Source: Bacteriovoracaceae bacterium UBA6200 (GTDB lineage: Bacteria; Bdellovibrionota; Bacteriovoracia; Bacteriovoracales; Bacteriovoracaceae). Taken from it: DNA of 55,583 nucleotides. Under the pieces are notes generated by a model. It was given only the letters and a program-made list of their open reading frames with translations. It made no database searches and was not told where the DNA came from. The stretch covers positions 1 to 55,583 of the forward strand of contig DISW01000007.1 in assembly GCA_002422605.1 (NCBI GenBank), read 5' to 3'. Positions 33,969 to 42,991 of this stretch are shown here, in pieces (position 1 is the first letter of the stretch; every line of letters starts with the position of its first letter). A program made the position numbers and the translations under genes.

Positions 33969-34820
33969 ATGAAAGAGAATTCGTTGTGGAAAGACGCCTT
34001 TAAGAGACTTGTTCAGGACCGTATGGCCCTGGCCTCTTTGGTGATTGTTATCGTTTATTCATTAGTCGCTATTTTAGCTTCGATGGGTCTTATTGCCTCT
34101 GATTGGGCAAAAGAAGTGGGAGCCTCCAATCTTCCTCCATCTATAGATCATTGGTTCGGGACTGATATTTTTGGACGTGATGTTTTTGCAAAAGTTGTCC
34201 ATGGGACACAGATTGCGATGTCCGTCGGACTCTTTACCTCTCTGATTGCTATCCCTATAGGTGTTATTCTTGGGGCCGTTGCCGGGTATTTCGGTGGGTG
34301 GGTTGATGACTTTATCACCTGGCTATATACCACTTTCTCGTCTATCCCCAATATCATGCTTTTGATTTCCATTACCATGATCTTGGGTAAAGGGATCTTC
34401 GCTGTTTATATTGCCTTAGGTGCAACCAGTTGGGTGACACTTTGTCGTCTTATCCGCGGAGAAGTCATTAAGCATAAAGAGCGTGAATATGTTCAGGCAG
34501 CAGGAGCGATTGGCGGAGGACACTTCCGTAAGCTATTCCTTCACATCCTTCCTAACGTTACTCACATTGTAATCATCAATACTTCACTTCAGTTTCAATT
34601 TGCGATTAAATCAGAAGTTATTCTTTCCTACCTGGGCCTTGGAGTTCAAGGCGAGCCAAGTTGGGGTACAATGATTGATGATGCGAAACTTGAACTTGCG
34701 CGCGGAGTTTGGTGGCAGTTAGCGGGAGCTACTTTCGCTATGTTCTTAGTCGTACTTGCATTTAATTTACTCGGGGATGCTCTTCGTGACTCCCTTGATC
34801 CAAAGCTAAAAGGAAAATAG
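33969..34820 (+). CDS. oppC: Oligopeptide ABC importer permease (OppC/DppC)
   Basis: The second permease (283 aa). It starts with the OppC-type short cytoplasmic segment (LWKDAFKRLVQDRMALASLV), carries WFGTDIFGRDVFAKVVHGTQIA, and the EAA loop EREYVQAAGAIGGGHFRKLFLHILPN. GVQGEPSWGTMIDDAK is the conserved late block. It pairs with OppB to form the transmembrane channel. Gap to the upstream gene is eleven bases and to the ATPase gene two bases, so translation is likely coupled. No odd features. Confidence 0.94.
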   Translation: MKENSLWKDAFKRLVQDRMALASLVIVIVYSLVAILASMGLIASDWAKEVGASNLPPSIDHWFGTDIFGRDVFAKVVHGTQIAMSVGLFTSLIAIPIGVILGAVAGYFGGWVDDFITWLYTTFSSIPNIMLLISITMILGKGIFAVYIALGATSWVTLCRLIRGEVIKHKEREYVQAAGAIGGGHFRKLFLHILPNVTHIVIINTSLQFQFAIKSEVILSYLGLGVQGEPSWGTMIDDAKLELARGVWWQLAGATFAMFLVVLAFNLLGDALRDSLDPKLKGK

Positions 34821-34822
34821 CA

Positions 34823-36550
34823 ATGACTTCACCACTTCTTTCAGTAAGAAATCTCGTGGTTGACTTTCACACTGGCGAAGGTGTGACTCGAGCCGTGAAT
34901 AATATTTCATTTGATATCCCCGCCGGGAAAACGATTGGTATCGTTGGAGAGTCTGGATCAGGAAAGTCAGTGACTTCTCTTGCTGTCATGGGTCTTTTGC
35001 AAAAGCCAGCCGCTAATATTCCTCAAGGCGAGATCCTTTTTAACGGTCAGGACCTTTTAAAGTTTAATGAAGATAAAATGCGCCAGATCCGCGGAAATCA
35101 GATTTCAATGATTTTCCAGGAACCAATGACCAGCTTGAACCCCGTCTTCAAAGTGGGCGATCAAATTGCTGAGACCATTCGCATTCACAGACAAGTATCA
35201 AATAAAGAAGCATGGGAGCGTGCTGTTGATTTAATGAACCAGGTTGGGATTCCTAGTCCTGCGGCCAGTGCTCATAAATATCCTCATGAAATGTCAGGCG
35301 GTCAGAAACAACGTGTTATGATTGCAATGGCGATTGCTTGTGAGCCGAAACTTCTTATTTGTGATGAGCCAACAACTGCTCTGGATGTAACAATTCAAAA
35401 GCAAGTGCTTGATCTCCTTTTTGGTCTTCAGCAAAAATACAACATGAGTATGATGTTCATTACTCATGACCTTGGTGTTATCGGTGATATCGCAGATGAC
35501 GTTGTTGTAATGTATCGCTCAAATGTAGTTGAAAAAAATAATGCAAAAGAAGTTTTTTATACAGCTCAGCATCCTTATACCAAAGGACTTCTTGCTTGCA
35601 GACCTAAATTAGGGGCGAACCCAAGAAGACTTTTAACTGTTTCTGACTTCATGAATGAAGATGGAACAGAAAAACATGTATCAGCAGAAAGAGTTCAGGT
35701 TTTTGAAAAAGAATCTGAAGAAGAAAAAAGCGGCGAGATCCTTTTAGAAGTAAAAAATCTTGTGACTCAATTCCCGATTAAAGGGGGGATCTTCGGTCGT
35801 ACGGTAGATCACTTCAAAGCGGTGAATGATGTCAGTTTTACTTTAAAAAAAGGACAAACACTCGGTCTGGTAGGTGAGTCAGGTTGCGGTAAAACAACGC
35901 TTGGTCGTTCTATCCTACGTCTGGTTGAGCCAGCTTCAGGAAGCATCATCTATGGTGGGAGAGATATTACGAATGTATATGCCGAAGAGCTTCGTCTTCT
36001 TCGTCGTAAGATGCAGATTATTTTCCAGGATCCTTATTCTTCTTTGAACCCTCGAATGACAGTGTCGGAAATTCTAACAGAGCCACTTAATATCCACAAT
36101 ATTGGCTCTGGAAGAAAAGAACGCCTCGACATGGCCCGGGAGCTTTTTGAAAAAGTTGGGCTGAGTGCAAACCAGCTTAATAGATATCCTCATGAGTTCT
36201 CAGGTGGTCAAAGACAAAGAATTTGTATCGCCCGTGCCCTCATGCTTCGTCCGGAATTTGTCGTTTGTGACGAATCTGTTTCAGCATTAGACGTATCCGT
36301 TCAGGCCCAGGTGCTGAATTTGCTGTTAGATTTACAGCAAGAGTTTGGTCTTACTTATGTATTCATTTCCCATGATCTCTCTGTTGTGAATTTTATCGCA
36401 GATGAAGTCGGTGTGATGAATGCTGGGAAAATTATCGAGATGGATAAAGCGAGTAATATCTATAAAAATCCAAAAGAAGAGTACACAAGGACTCTTCTCT
36501 CGGCCATTCCTAAAGGTTTAGTTAAATCAGATCTTTCCGCATTGGTTTAA
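34823..36550 (+). CDS. Fused oligopeptide ABC importer ATPase (OppD-OppF in one chain)
   Basis: Two complete ABC modules in one 575-aa chain. Module 1 has Walker A GESGSGKS, signature MSGGQKQR and Walker B LLICDEPTTALDV. Module 2 has Walker A GESGCGKT, signature FSGGQRQR and Walker B FVVCDESVSALDV. A linker near residues 270-305 joins them. Module 1 is OppD-like (LFNGQDLLKF and LNPVFKVG), module 2 OppF-like (SSLNPRMTV). In many bacteria these are two genes; the fusion is known in others. The OppD-type Cys cluster near the end of module 1 is not obvious (only one Cys in LACRPKLGA). The last 29 bases overlap the opposite symporter gene. Confidence 0.94.
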   Translation: MTSPLLSVRNLVVDFHTGEGVTRAVNNISFDIPAGKTIGIVGESGSGKSVTSLAVMGLLQKPAANIPQGEILFNGQDLLKFNEDKMRQIRGNQISMIFQEPMTSLNPVFKVGDQIAETIRIHRQVSNKEAWERAVDLMNQVGIPSPAASAHKYPHEMSGGQKQRVMIAMAIACEPKLLICDEPTTALDVTIQKQVLDLLFGLQQKYNMSMMFITHDLGVIGDIADDVVVMYRSNVVEKNNAKEVFYTAQHPYTKGLLACRPKLGANPRRLLTVSDFMNEDGTEKHVSAERVQVFEKESEEEKSGEILLEVKNLVTQFPIKGGIFGRTVDHFKAVNDVSFTLKKGQTLGLVGESGCGKTTLGRSILRLVEPASGSIIYGGRDITNVYAEELRLLRRKMQIIFQDPYSSLNPRMTVSEILTEPLNIHNIGSGRKERLDMARELFEKVGLSANQLNRYPHEFSGGQRQRICIARALMLRPEFVVCDESVSALDVSVQAQVLNLLLDLQQEFGLTYVFISHDLSVVNFIADEVGVMNAGKIIEMDKASNIYKNPKEEYTRTLLSAIPKGLVKSDLSALV

Positions 36551-37982
36551 TGAGAGAATAGATCTTCAAAAAGATCATACTAAGAATACAACCCCAATAA
36601 ACATTCAGGTTCCAATTCCAATTGAGAACCTGGGTGTTTATATACACTCCGGCAGTTCCAACAGCATAGGCCCCAATTACATTCCATTTTGTTAATTGAT
36701 AAGGAAAGATTCGCTTGAAAACAATTTTCGTTAAGAAAATTCCGAGTAATGTCCCTCCTGTCCAAGATTGGGCCTTGATTCCTAGATAAAGAAGACCATC
36801 ATTTTTTGAAGCAAGTATGGCAATTCCGAGAATTAAAGAACCAATAACAATAGAATCCACGAGACTATAGAATTCCATTTTCTTAGGATCACGATCAGGG
36901 AAGATGTCGTTATAAGAGCTGGCACATAGAGCATTGATGGTTGAATCGAGCACACTCATCGTTGCCGCCAGCACTCCTGCAACCATGATTCCTCTAAGCC
37001 CTGGTGGGAAATAGTTCACTATGAAATGCGGAAAAAGATAGTCGGCATTAGGGACATCTAAGGGATGTGGGTGAGATTGATAATAGGCCCAAAGAAGTGA
37101 ACCTACTCCGAGAAAGAGAAGTCCCACACTAATGGAAATGAATGAAGAAAAGAAGACAGCATACTGACCATGCTTGAGTTTGCGGTTGGCAGTAAGTCTT
37201 TGAGCAAAGTCCTGATCAACTCCATGGGTGGACATATCAAAGAGAAAGCCACCAAAAATACCAATGATAAAAGGCCATGGATTAGTAAAATCCAGGAAAG
37301 TGGTTTTACCGGCAGCTTGAGCGAGAGACATCATTTCGCCCCAGCTTTGACCGCTGGTTTGGGGAATTATGTAATGAGCAAGTAATCCGCCTCCAATAAA
37401 GAGAGACATTTGAAGAATGTCTGTTCTAACCACGGCCTTCAGTCCGCCGATCTGTATATAGATGAGAGTGAGAAATGTTATGGTGCTTAAGCCGATGTAG
37501 ATATTAATTTTGAAGAACGTAGCAATCAGAATGGAGCCTGAAAAAAGCCGAACTCCAATGGAAATAATCTTACTGAGTGAATAAAAAATAGCGACCGCCC
37601 TTTGTCCTGAAGGCAGACCAGTTTCTTTTGCCATTACCTCGTAAACCGTAAGGCCTTTATCGTAAACCTTTGGAAGAAAGACTAAAGCAATGACAAAACG
37701 AGCTGCAATAGCACCCAAGTAGATTTGGATAAAAGTATAATCACCTTTAAAGGAAACGGCTGGAATACCAATGAAGGTGAGGGCCGAGACTTCGGTTGCA
37801 ATAATTGAGCAAATCGATTCAAAAAAAGTCAGGGATTTATTGGCCATGAATTTTGATTGAGCAATTTGCTTGGAATTATGCAAATCACTTTCATGCATAT
37901 CCTCCTTAGATTTGAAGGCGAGGAAAAAGACAAAAATGATGTAACCGAGGATAAAAATCCAGTCAATTAATTGAAAATCCAT
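36522..37982 (-). CDS. Sodium:solute symporter (SSS family)
   Basis: An inner-membrane carrier of 486 aa with about 13 helices. Family marks are seen: the N-terminal YIIFVFFLAFKSKED, ATEVSALTFIGIPA, GLKAVVRTDILQM, and a late GIMVAGVLAATMSVLDSTINAL, which corresponds to the SSS signature helix with Ser/Thr sodium ligands. Members move sugars, amino acids, vitamins, sialic acid or organic acids with Na+; the substrate cannot be told here. GGAG precedes the start. Its tail overlaps the Opp ATPase gene, so transcripts converge without an obvious terminator. It is divergent from the degenerate HD-GYP gene. Confidence 0.9.
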   Translation of the reverse strand: MDFQLIDWIFILGYIIFVFFLAFKSKEDMHESDLHNSKQIAQSKFMANKSLTFFESICSIIATEVSALTFIGIPAVSFKGDYTFIQIYLGAIAARFVIALVFLPKVYDKGLTVYEVMAKETGLPSGQRAVAIFYSLSKIISIGVRLFSGSILIATFFKINIYIGLSTITFLTLIYIQIGGLKAVVRTDILQMSLFIGGGLLAHYIIPQTSGQSWGEMMSLAQAAGKTTFLDFTNPWPFIIGIFGGFLFDMSTHGVDQDFAQRLTANRKLKHGQYAVFFSSFISISVGLLFLGVGSLLWAYYQSHPHPLDVPNADYLFPHFIVNYFPPGLRGIMVAGVLAATMSVLDSTINALCASSYNDIFPDRDPKKMEFYSLVDSIVIGSLILGIAILASKNDGLLYLGIKAQSWTGGTLLGIFLTKIVFKRIFPYQLTKWNVIGAYAVGTAGVYINTQVLNWNWNLNVYWGCILSMIFLKIYSLIKPMRKDLI

Positions 37983-38098
37983 AGAGGCTCCATAATGAGA
38001 GGTTTACTCTATGACATCCGACGAAATCAGTCCAATAAAGACGAGTTTTTATTAAGCTTGTTTCACTCACAAATTCTCAATAAATACCGATAGATATT

Positions 38099-39112
38099 GT
38101 GGACTTTGAGATTTTAAAAATGACTAAAAAACAAGACCTTCAAAAATTACCAATTAAGGATTTTGCAAAAAAAATTATTTGCGATGGAAACCTATATTTG
38201 AGCTCTGGCGATAGAAAGTTTTATTTAATGAAGCCCGGAGTTTTCGTTGATCCAGTCTTTATAAAAAAATATGCTACTACTAATCCCGTTTTTGATTACG
38301 AATGTGTCGTGAATGAAGAACTTAAAGAGAAATTCAAAGGCATTTTTCGTGATCTTAAATATCTTCAATTTGAAAAAGATATTCGAATGAAATGCCTTGA
38401 GATCATGAAGGAATTTCATTCTGCTTATAGTAAAGAAGAACATTTTTTAACTTTCGCTCTCGCTTGTTATGAAACATTTTGTAGTATTCCTCTCGAAGAT
38501 CAATCGAAGATGCATGAGACTGATATGCATCTCTTCCGGAAAGCACTTTATTCAGGAGCCTTCGCAATCATCTCTGGTATTGCGAGTGAGTTTTATAATT
38601 ACTTAATGCTTAAGGATTTTTTTATCCTTACTTTCACATTGGACATTGGTCTTTGTGAATCTAATTATAGCTACTACGTTGCGGAAGCTTGTAATGCAGA
38701 AAACAGGGTACCTGGATCAGGGAAAAGATATTTAAAAATAGAAAATGCCACTAAGTTCGAAACAGATCTATTCCTAAACCATCCTAAAAAAAGTTATGAG
38801 TATCTTAAAAAAACGTCATTATTATCTCACTCTGAATTAGCAGAAGTAAGTCTTTATCAGCATGAGCTGAGTGATGGTTCCGGCTTCCCGAGAGGGGTCA
38901 TAAAGGGACAAGTTTCAAGCTGGGAAGCAGTGGTCATTTTTTCGGATTCTCTGGTAGAAATCTTATCCTCCTATGACTTTGAAGAAAATGTTGTTTCTTT
39001 CCTCGTCAATTTTGAAAATAAAAAGCTTAATGATCTTCCTGTGGCCAGAGTCTATAAGAAGCTTTGTCTCGCCTTCAATTATTGTGAAAATATGAAGGAG
39101 ACAGGAACCTGA
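38099..39112 (+). CDS. Degenerate HD-GYP-like protein
   Basis: A 337-aa protein whose second half follows the HD-GYP order with key residues changed. At the HD site it reads TLDIGLCES, so His is Leu181 while D182 remains; NHPKKSYEYL keeps H228; QHELSDGSGFP has QH for HH and GFP for GYP; FSDSLVEIL keeps D283. Loss of the catalytic His makes phosphodiesterase activity unlikely; binding of a nucleotide or of a partner is more likely. The N-terminal ~170 residues have no recognised domain. GTG at 38099 or ATG at 38120 may be the start. It shares one base with the next gene (TGATG), so both proteins are made together and probably interact. Confidence 0.65.
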   Translation: MDFEILKMTKKQDLQKLPIKDFAKKIICDGNLYLSSGDRKFYLMKPGVFVDPVFIKKYATTNPVFDYECVVNEELKEKFKGIFRDLKYLQFEKDIRMKCLEIMKEFHSAYSKEEHFLTFALACYETFCSIPLEDQSKMHETDMHLFRKALYSGAFAIISGIASEFYNYLMLKDFFILTFTLDIGLCESNYSYYVAEACNAENRVPGSGKRYLKIENATKFETDLFLNHPKKSYEYLKKTSLLSHSELAEVSLYQHELSDGSGFPRGVIKGQVSSWEAVVIFSDSLVEILSSYDFEENVVSFLVNFENKKLNDLPVARVYKKLCLAFNYCENMKETGT

Positions 39113-41952
39113 TGGATCGAATGAATAGACCTCTCGCTATTCTTAACCTCACAGGGGCACTGTCTTCAGAGCTCAAAGAGTATTTTATATCCAGAAATAT
39201 TCTGGTTATTGATCCTCTTGTCAGTAACGCTATCGCTGATTGGACACATATTATTACGAAAGATCTTTACGATTATAATCTCATCAATGAAACCTATGAT
39301 CTGACTAAGAAAGACCGTCACATCATTTCTCTTTCTCAAGTAGAGGACCTTCAAAATTTCACGATTAATAATGGGAATCTCGTCCTGGATGATGTTTGGT
39401 TTAAAGGTAATTTAGGGCCATTTATCATGGATAAATATTTCCAGGGTTATGGTGGCATAACTCTTGGAGACAATTATCCTTCATTCCAGGAATTGGGTAC
39501 ATTTAATATCACTAATCCGTTTAATACAGGCGAGTATCTGGACCGTCTTATTCATAAGGCTTTTGAATCGGGTATTGAGGCCCTCACTTTAAAAACTTAT
39601 TTCGACCATCTTCTGATGTATGTAGCAGGTCTTAAAAAACAAAAGAAAGCGGGTCTTCCTTTTGAAGTAACTTATGGTGCTTACGAGGATGTTTTTGCCT
39701 TACAAGTGCATTTCTTCTCAGAGCACTTGGAGATCCTGGATGTTACAACATCTTTATCATCTGTTCTGACTAAAAAGGCGGAAGAGTATTTTCTAAACAC
39801 AGCAGTACAATCTTCAGATTTTTTCGATTTTTCTTATATGCCGAGTGTGAATAAAGTGATTATTACCGCTTTATGGACTAAGGATGCCCGGATTAAATTT
39901 GAAAATAGAGGATTGATGTTCACTGGTCTTGATGAAGGACTGGTACTACATAAGTATGAAAACGAAGGGACTACTTCTTCTCTTATTGAATCACGACCTA
40001 TTCCGGATTTAACCGAGCGCCTTTTTTTCTCAACTAAGCCTTCACCAGTCGAGACCATAAAAATTGCAGGCAAAACGGAGAAAGAAGAAGACGTCGCAGT
40101 CGTTGCGGGGACTCCTGAAGTACCCCAAGAATCGACAATGATTTCGGGGACCCCTGAAGAATCGCAGGAATCCGAAATGATTTCTGGTACTCCTGAAGGA
40201 TCCCTGGAATCGACTAAGGTTCCCGGGACTCCTGATGAAGCTCAAGAATCGACAACGATCCCGGGAGATACCGAAGCCATCCAAGAAAAGAAGACAATTT
40301 CAGGTCCTGAAGAAAATACAGAAGATGAAATTCGCATTATTAAAGGCGAGTTGAACCTTGATGAACTTGTAACTGTGGTTAAAGATAAGTTTGAAGAGGA
40401 AAAATCAGTAATCCGTATTTTCGGGAACAAACTCGATATCGATAAGGTGGCCTATCGAATAGCTGCGAAGGTAGATGATTCTACTAAAGAAAGTAATTTA
40501 AAGGTTCGCTCCTTAGGAGATAAAATTCCTGCTCTCATTAAGACCGGGTTATTCGACTTTGCTAAAAACCTTAATAAGCCAGTAGATGAATTAGATAATA
40601 TTGATATCGATAACTTTCAACATGAGCGGCTTCCCGAAATCATTAAACAAGGTTTGATTGAGAAGCAAAATGAAGAAGCCATTGTATCTCATTCAATAGG
40701 TAAGCCTTCACCTGTCCAAGCTTCAGATCTCTTGGTTAAAAAGATGGCCAACGATAATGATCGACTTCGAGCCCAGGTCAAGAGCTTGCAACTAGAGGTT
40801 CAGGTTTTAAAAACTACTAGAGATAAGCTGGCCGAAGTCCAGCAGAAGGCAATTGAAGCGGCTACTCAAGAAGATCTAAGTGAGAAAATTGATACAGATG
40901 AAGCTTTGCGCAGGCATTTTACTCAAAAATTAAAAGAGCAAAAGGAACTCAACCAAGCTGAACTACATAAACTTTCTGGACTGTTGGAGCGTGAATCGAA
41001 ACTCATGTCCGATATAAAAGCTGAAGAGCTTAAAACAAGAAAACTTCATATCGAAAGCGTGCAGAAAGAAAATCTATATAATCAGGAAATTGAAAAATCT
41101 CAGCGCCTTATAAAAGGCAAGGATTTAATGCTGATTAAGATGAAAGAAACATTCTCTAAGCTAGTTGAAAGAAAAGAAAGTGAGATTATTAATCTTCGCC
41201 AAAAAAATGAACAGTTAAGCCACTCACTTGCAACAGGATTGGCCCAAAATCAGGAAAAATCAATTCGTCTTCTGGAAAAGCAAAATGGCAACCTTGTTAA
41301 GCAGCTTGATGTTTATAAGGTGAAAATCTCCAGCCTCGCTTCAAAAATAAATACTTCAAATGGTGACGATTCCAAGGAAGAAGCCCGCAAACTTCAAATG
41401 CTTAATAATCAACTTAAAAACCAACTCGATTTGGCCAAGAAAAGCTCAGACAAATTTGAAAAAAAGACTCAACAGGATCATGCTCAAATTCAAACTTTGC
41501 GCCAAGAGAAAGTTCGATTTGAGCAAATTATTAAAAAGTTAACCTTGGAAAATAATAAACCTAAAGAAGAAACGATCGAGAAATCTCCTCCGACCGATTC
41601 CGAGATGAGGCGCATGCAGGCCCAAAACCAAATCCTTGAGAATCAGCTTAAAGAGAGTTCCTCTAAAATGAGTATGCTAGAAGCTAAGATTCAGGAACTA
41701 ATGCGTCCTCAAAAAACTCTTGTAGGAGCGGATGATGGCTCTAAAGTGAAACTTACTCAGTTAGAACATTCTGTGAAAAAGCTTACTCAGGATATTGTTG
41801 AAAACAAAAACCTTTTAGCTGAAGCCAAGAAAGAGACTAATAAATTACGCCAAGAAAAAACCGCCCTTCAGAACCAGCTGGATAAATTAAAAAAGGATGT
41901 CGCTAAGGCCAAGGCTGCAACGCCCCAAAAAACAACTAGAAAAGCCTCATAA
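39112..41952 (+). CDS. Large coiled-coil protein with 13-residue repeat linker
   Basis: I do not recognise this 946-aa protein. Residues 1-315 form an unassigned globular region. Residues 331-408 are a repeat linker of 13-residue units. Residues about 415-535 hold another short folded part. Residues about 540-935 form a long coiled coil rich in Lys, Glu, Gln and Leu heptads, ending in a basic Ala/Lys tail. No membrane helix or signal is seen, so it is cytoplasmic. Start is at 39112 (one-base overlap with the degenerate HD-GYP gene); Met4 is an alternative start. The architecture is that of a polar scaffold or filament-like organiser, working with its pseudo-enzyme neighbour; this is inference. 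Confidence 0.75.
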   Translation: MDRMNRPLAILNLTGALSSELKEYFISRNILVIDPLVSNAIADWTHIITKDLYDYNLINETYDLTKKDRHIISLSQVEDLQNFTINNGNLVLDDVWFKGNLGPFIMDKYFQGYGGITLGDNYPSFQELGTFNITNPFNTGEYLDRLIHKAFESGIEALTLKTYFDHLLMYVAGLKKQKKAGLPFEVTYGAYEDVFALQVHFFSEHLEILDVTTSLSSVLTKKAEEYFLNTAVQSSDFFDFSYMPSVNKVIITALWTKDARIKFENRGLMFTGLDEGLVLHKYENEGTTSSLIESRPIPDLTERLFFSTKPSPVETIKIAGKTEKEEDVAVVAGTPEVPQESTMISGTPEESQESEMISGTPEGSLESTKVPGTPDEAQESTTIPGDTEAIQEKKTISGPEENTEDEIRIIKGELNLDELVTVVKDKFEEEKSVIRIFGNKLDIDKVAYRIAAKVDDSTKESNLKVRSLGDKIPALIKTGLFDFAKNLNKPVDELDNIDIDNFQHERLPEIIKQGLIEKQNEEAIVSHSIGKPSPVQASDLLVKKMANDNDRLRAQVKSLQLEVQVLKTTRDKLAEVQQKAIEAATQEDLSEKIDTDEALRRHFTQKLKEQKELNQAELHKLSGLLERESKLMSDIKAEELKTRKLHIESVQKENLYNQEIEKSQRLIKGKDLMLIKMKETFSKLVERKESEIINLRQKNEQLSHSLATGLAQNQEKSIRLLEKQNGNLVKQLDVYKVKISSLASKINTSNGDDSKEEARKLQMLNNQLKNQLDLAKKSSDKFEKKTQQDHAQIQTLRQEKVRFEQIIKKLTLENNKPKEETIEKSPPTDSEMRRMQAQNQILENQLKESSSKMSMLEAKIQELMRPQKTLVGADDGSKVKLTQLEHSVKKLTQDIVENKNLLAEAKKETNKLRQEKTALQNQLDKLKKDVAKAKAATPQKTTRKAS
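40102..40326 (+). repeat. 39-bp in-frame tandem repeat (13-residue units)
   Basis: Five units and part of a sixth, each of the form I/V-S/P-G-T-P-E-x-x-Q-E-S-x-x. The third unit, for example, reads ISGTPEGSLESTK. The DNA copies have drifted at wobble positions, so the repeat is old, or it is selected at protein level. Confidence 0.8.
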
Positions 41953-41959
41953 ATTATTC

Positions 41960-41989
41960 TTGCCAATTTCTTTAGACTCCATTTATAAT
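41960..41989 (+). promoter_or_regulatory. Sigma-70 promoter of the tRNA-Leu gene
   Basis: TTGCCA at 41960-41965 and TATAAT at 41984-41989, spacing 18. Transcription would begin near 41996, 17 bases before the tRNA. It starts eight bases after the stop codon of the coiled-coil gene. Confidence 0.7.
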
Positions 41990-42012
41990 CAACTCCTCTC
42001 ACATACCTAGAT

Positions 42013-42095
42013 GCCCGGTTGGTGGAATTGGTAGACACGTTAGGCTTAGAACCTAATGCGCGAGCGTGGGGGTTCGAGTCCCTCACCGGGCACCA
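42013..42095 (+). tRNA. tRNA-Leu (anticodon UAG)
   Basis: A class II tRNA of 83 bases. The acceptor stem is GCCCGGT paired with ACCGGGC, followed by A and an encoded CCA. The D arm includes TGGTAGACA; the anticodon stem TTAGG/CCTAA holds the loop CTTAGAA, so the anticodon is TAG. A variable arm TGCGCGAGCGT and a GGTTCGAGTCC T arm complete it. It reads CUA and other CUN codons. Confidence 0.97.
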
Positions 42096-42118
42096 ACTTT
42101 TTCCGAAAGGAACAAGTT
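42095..42118 (+). other. Hairpin with GAAA loop directly after the tRNA
   Basis: AACTTTTTCC (42095-42104) pairs with GGAACAAGTT (42109-42118), nine of ten bases, closing a GAAA tetraloop. It begins at the last A of the CCA end and so is probably part of the precursor trailer, possibly a processing signal. Confidence 0.55.
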
Positions 42119-42143
42119 ATAAAAAGTGTGAAAGATTTTTTAG

Positions 42144-42176
42144 AAAGCTCCGTCTCGCGCCGGAGCTTTTTTTTTT
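42144..42176 (+). terminator. Intrinsic terminator of the tRNA transcript
   Basis: A nine-base stem AAAGCTCCG/CGGAGCTTT with an eight-base loop, followed by a run of ten T. It ends the short tRNA transcript. Confidence 0.92.
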
Positions 42177-42298
42177 GCTTTTTTTCTAAGTGCTCCAATC
42201 ATTTTACAAATATGATTAACATCATAATTTAAGCCCTCTTTCGTTAGTTTTGTTCTGTTTTGTCAGTGATACCGTTCAGTCATTAACAGGAGGCCTCT

Positions 42299-42991
42299 AT
42301 GAAAAAGTCTTTATTAGTTACTGCTCTTTGTCTCTCACCGATGGCATTTGCTGCCCCAAGTATCGGCTTGGCCCCAGTGAAACATCTATATGTTCCACAA
42401 GGTTTTGATAGCAATGATGCAGTTGAGGTCGTGGTAACTGGTCATTTTCCTAACCCATGTTTTTCCCGCAATACTGTTATGGTAGATGTGGTGGAAGACC
42501 GAATCAAAGTTGAAGTGACTGCTCTTTTATCGGCCGATAAAAAATCTTGTCCAGACATGGCAGTGCCATTTAAAGAAGTAGTTTCCATCGGTAACTTGCA
42601 AGGTGGGGATTATCAGATTTCCGTCAACGATGTTCTGGAAGATAAAATCAGCATCGGAGAAGCCGATTCCAACGCTGTCGATGATCATCTTTATGCGGCC
42701 ATCGATAATTTGGACAGCCTAGGTGGCGGCAACTATATGCTTCAGGGCTGGCGTTATAGCCCATGTATCGAACTAGACAAGATCCAGGTGATCAGTAATG
42801 GAAAAGATACTCTGTCTATCTTGCCAATCATGAAGCAGGTTTCTAATTTCTGTCCGATGAAAATGACTCCGGTTTCATACCCAGTGAAACTGGATGTTTC
42901 AGGACTTAAATCCAAAGAACCGCTTATTTACGTCAGAACTATGGATGGGAAATCCTTCAACAGTATCTTGAATTTTGGATCGGTGAAGTGA
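42299..42991 (+). CDS. Secreted protein of unknown function paired with an HExxH protein
   Basis: A 230-aa exported protein. The signal peptide is MKKSLLVTALCLSPMAFA, cut before APS. AGGAGG five bases before the start makes it well translated. The mature part has two similar halves of about 95 residues, each with two Cys: one starts near PQGFDSNDAVEVVVTGHFPNPCF, the other near GGGNYMLQGWRYSPCIELDK, and both include a K-x-SCP or F-CP-M site. This suggests a duplicated beta domain with one disulfide each. Its stop overlaps the metalloprotease-like gene by four bases (GTGA). It may be a partner, chaperone or inhibitor of that protein; this is inference. Confidence 0.75.
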   Translation: MKKSLLVTALCLSPMAFAAPSIGLAPVKHLYVPQGFDSNDAVEVVVTGHFPNPCFSRNTVMVDVVEDRIKVEVTALLSADKKSCPDMAVPFKEVVSIGNLQGGDYQISVNDVLEDKISIGEADSNAVDDHLYAAIDNLDSLGGGNYMLQGWRYSPCIELDKIQVISNGKDTLSILPIMKQVSNFCPMKMTPVSYPVKLDVSGLKSKEPLIYVRTMDGKSFNSILNFGSVK

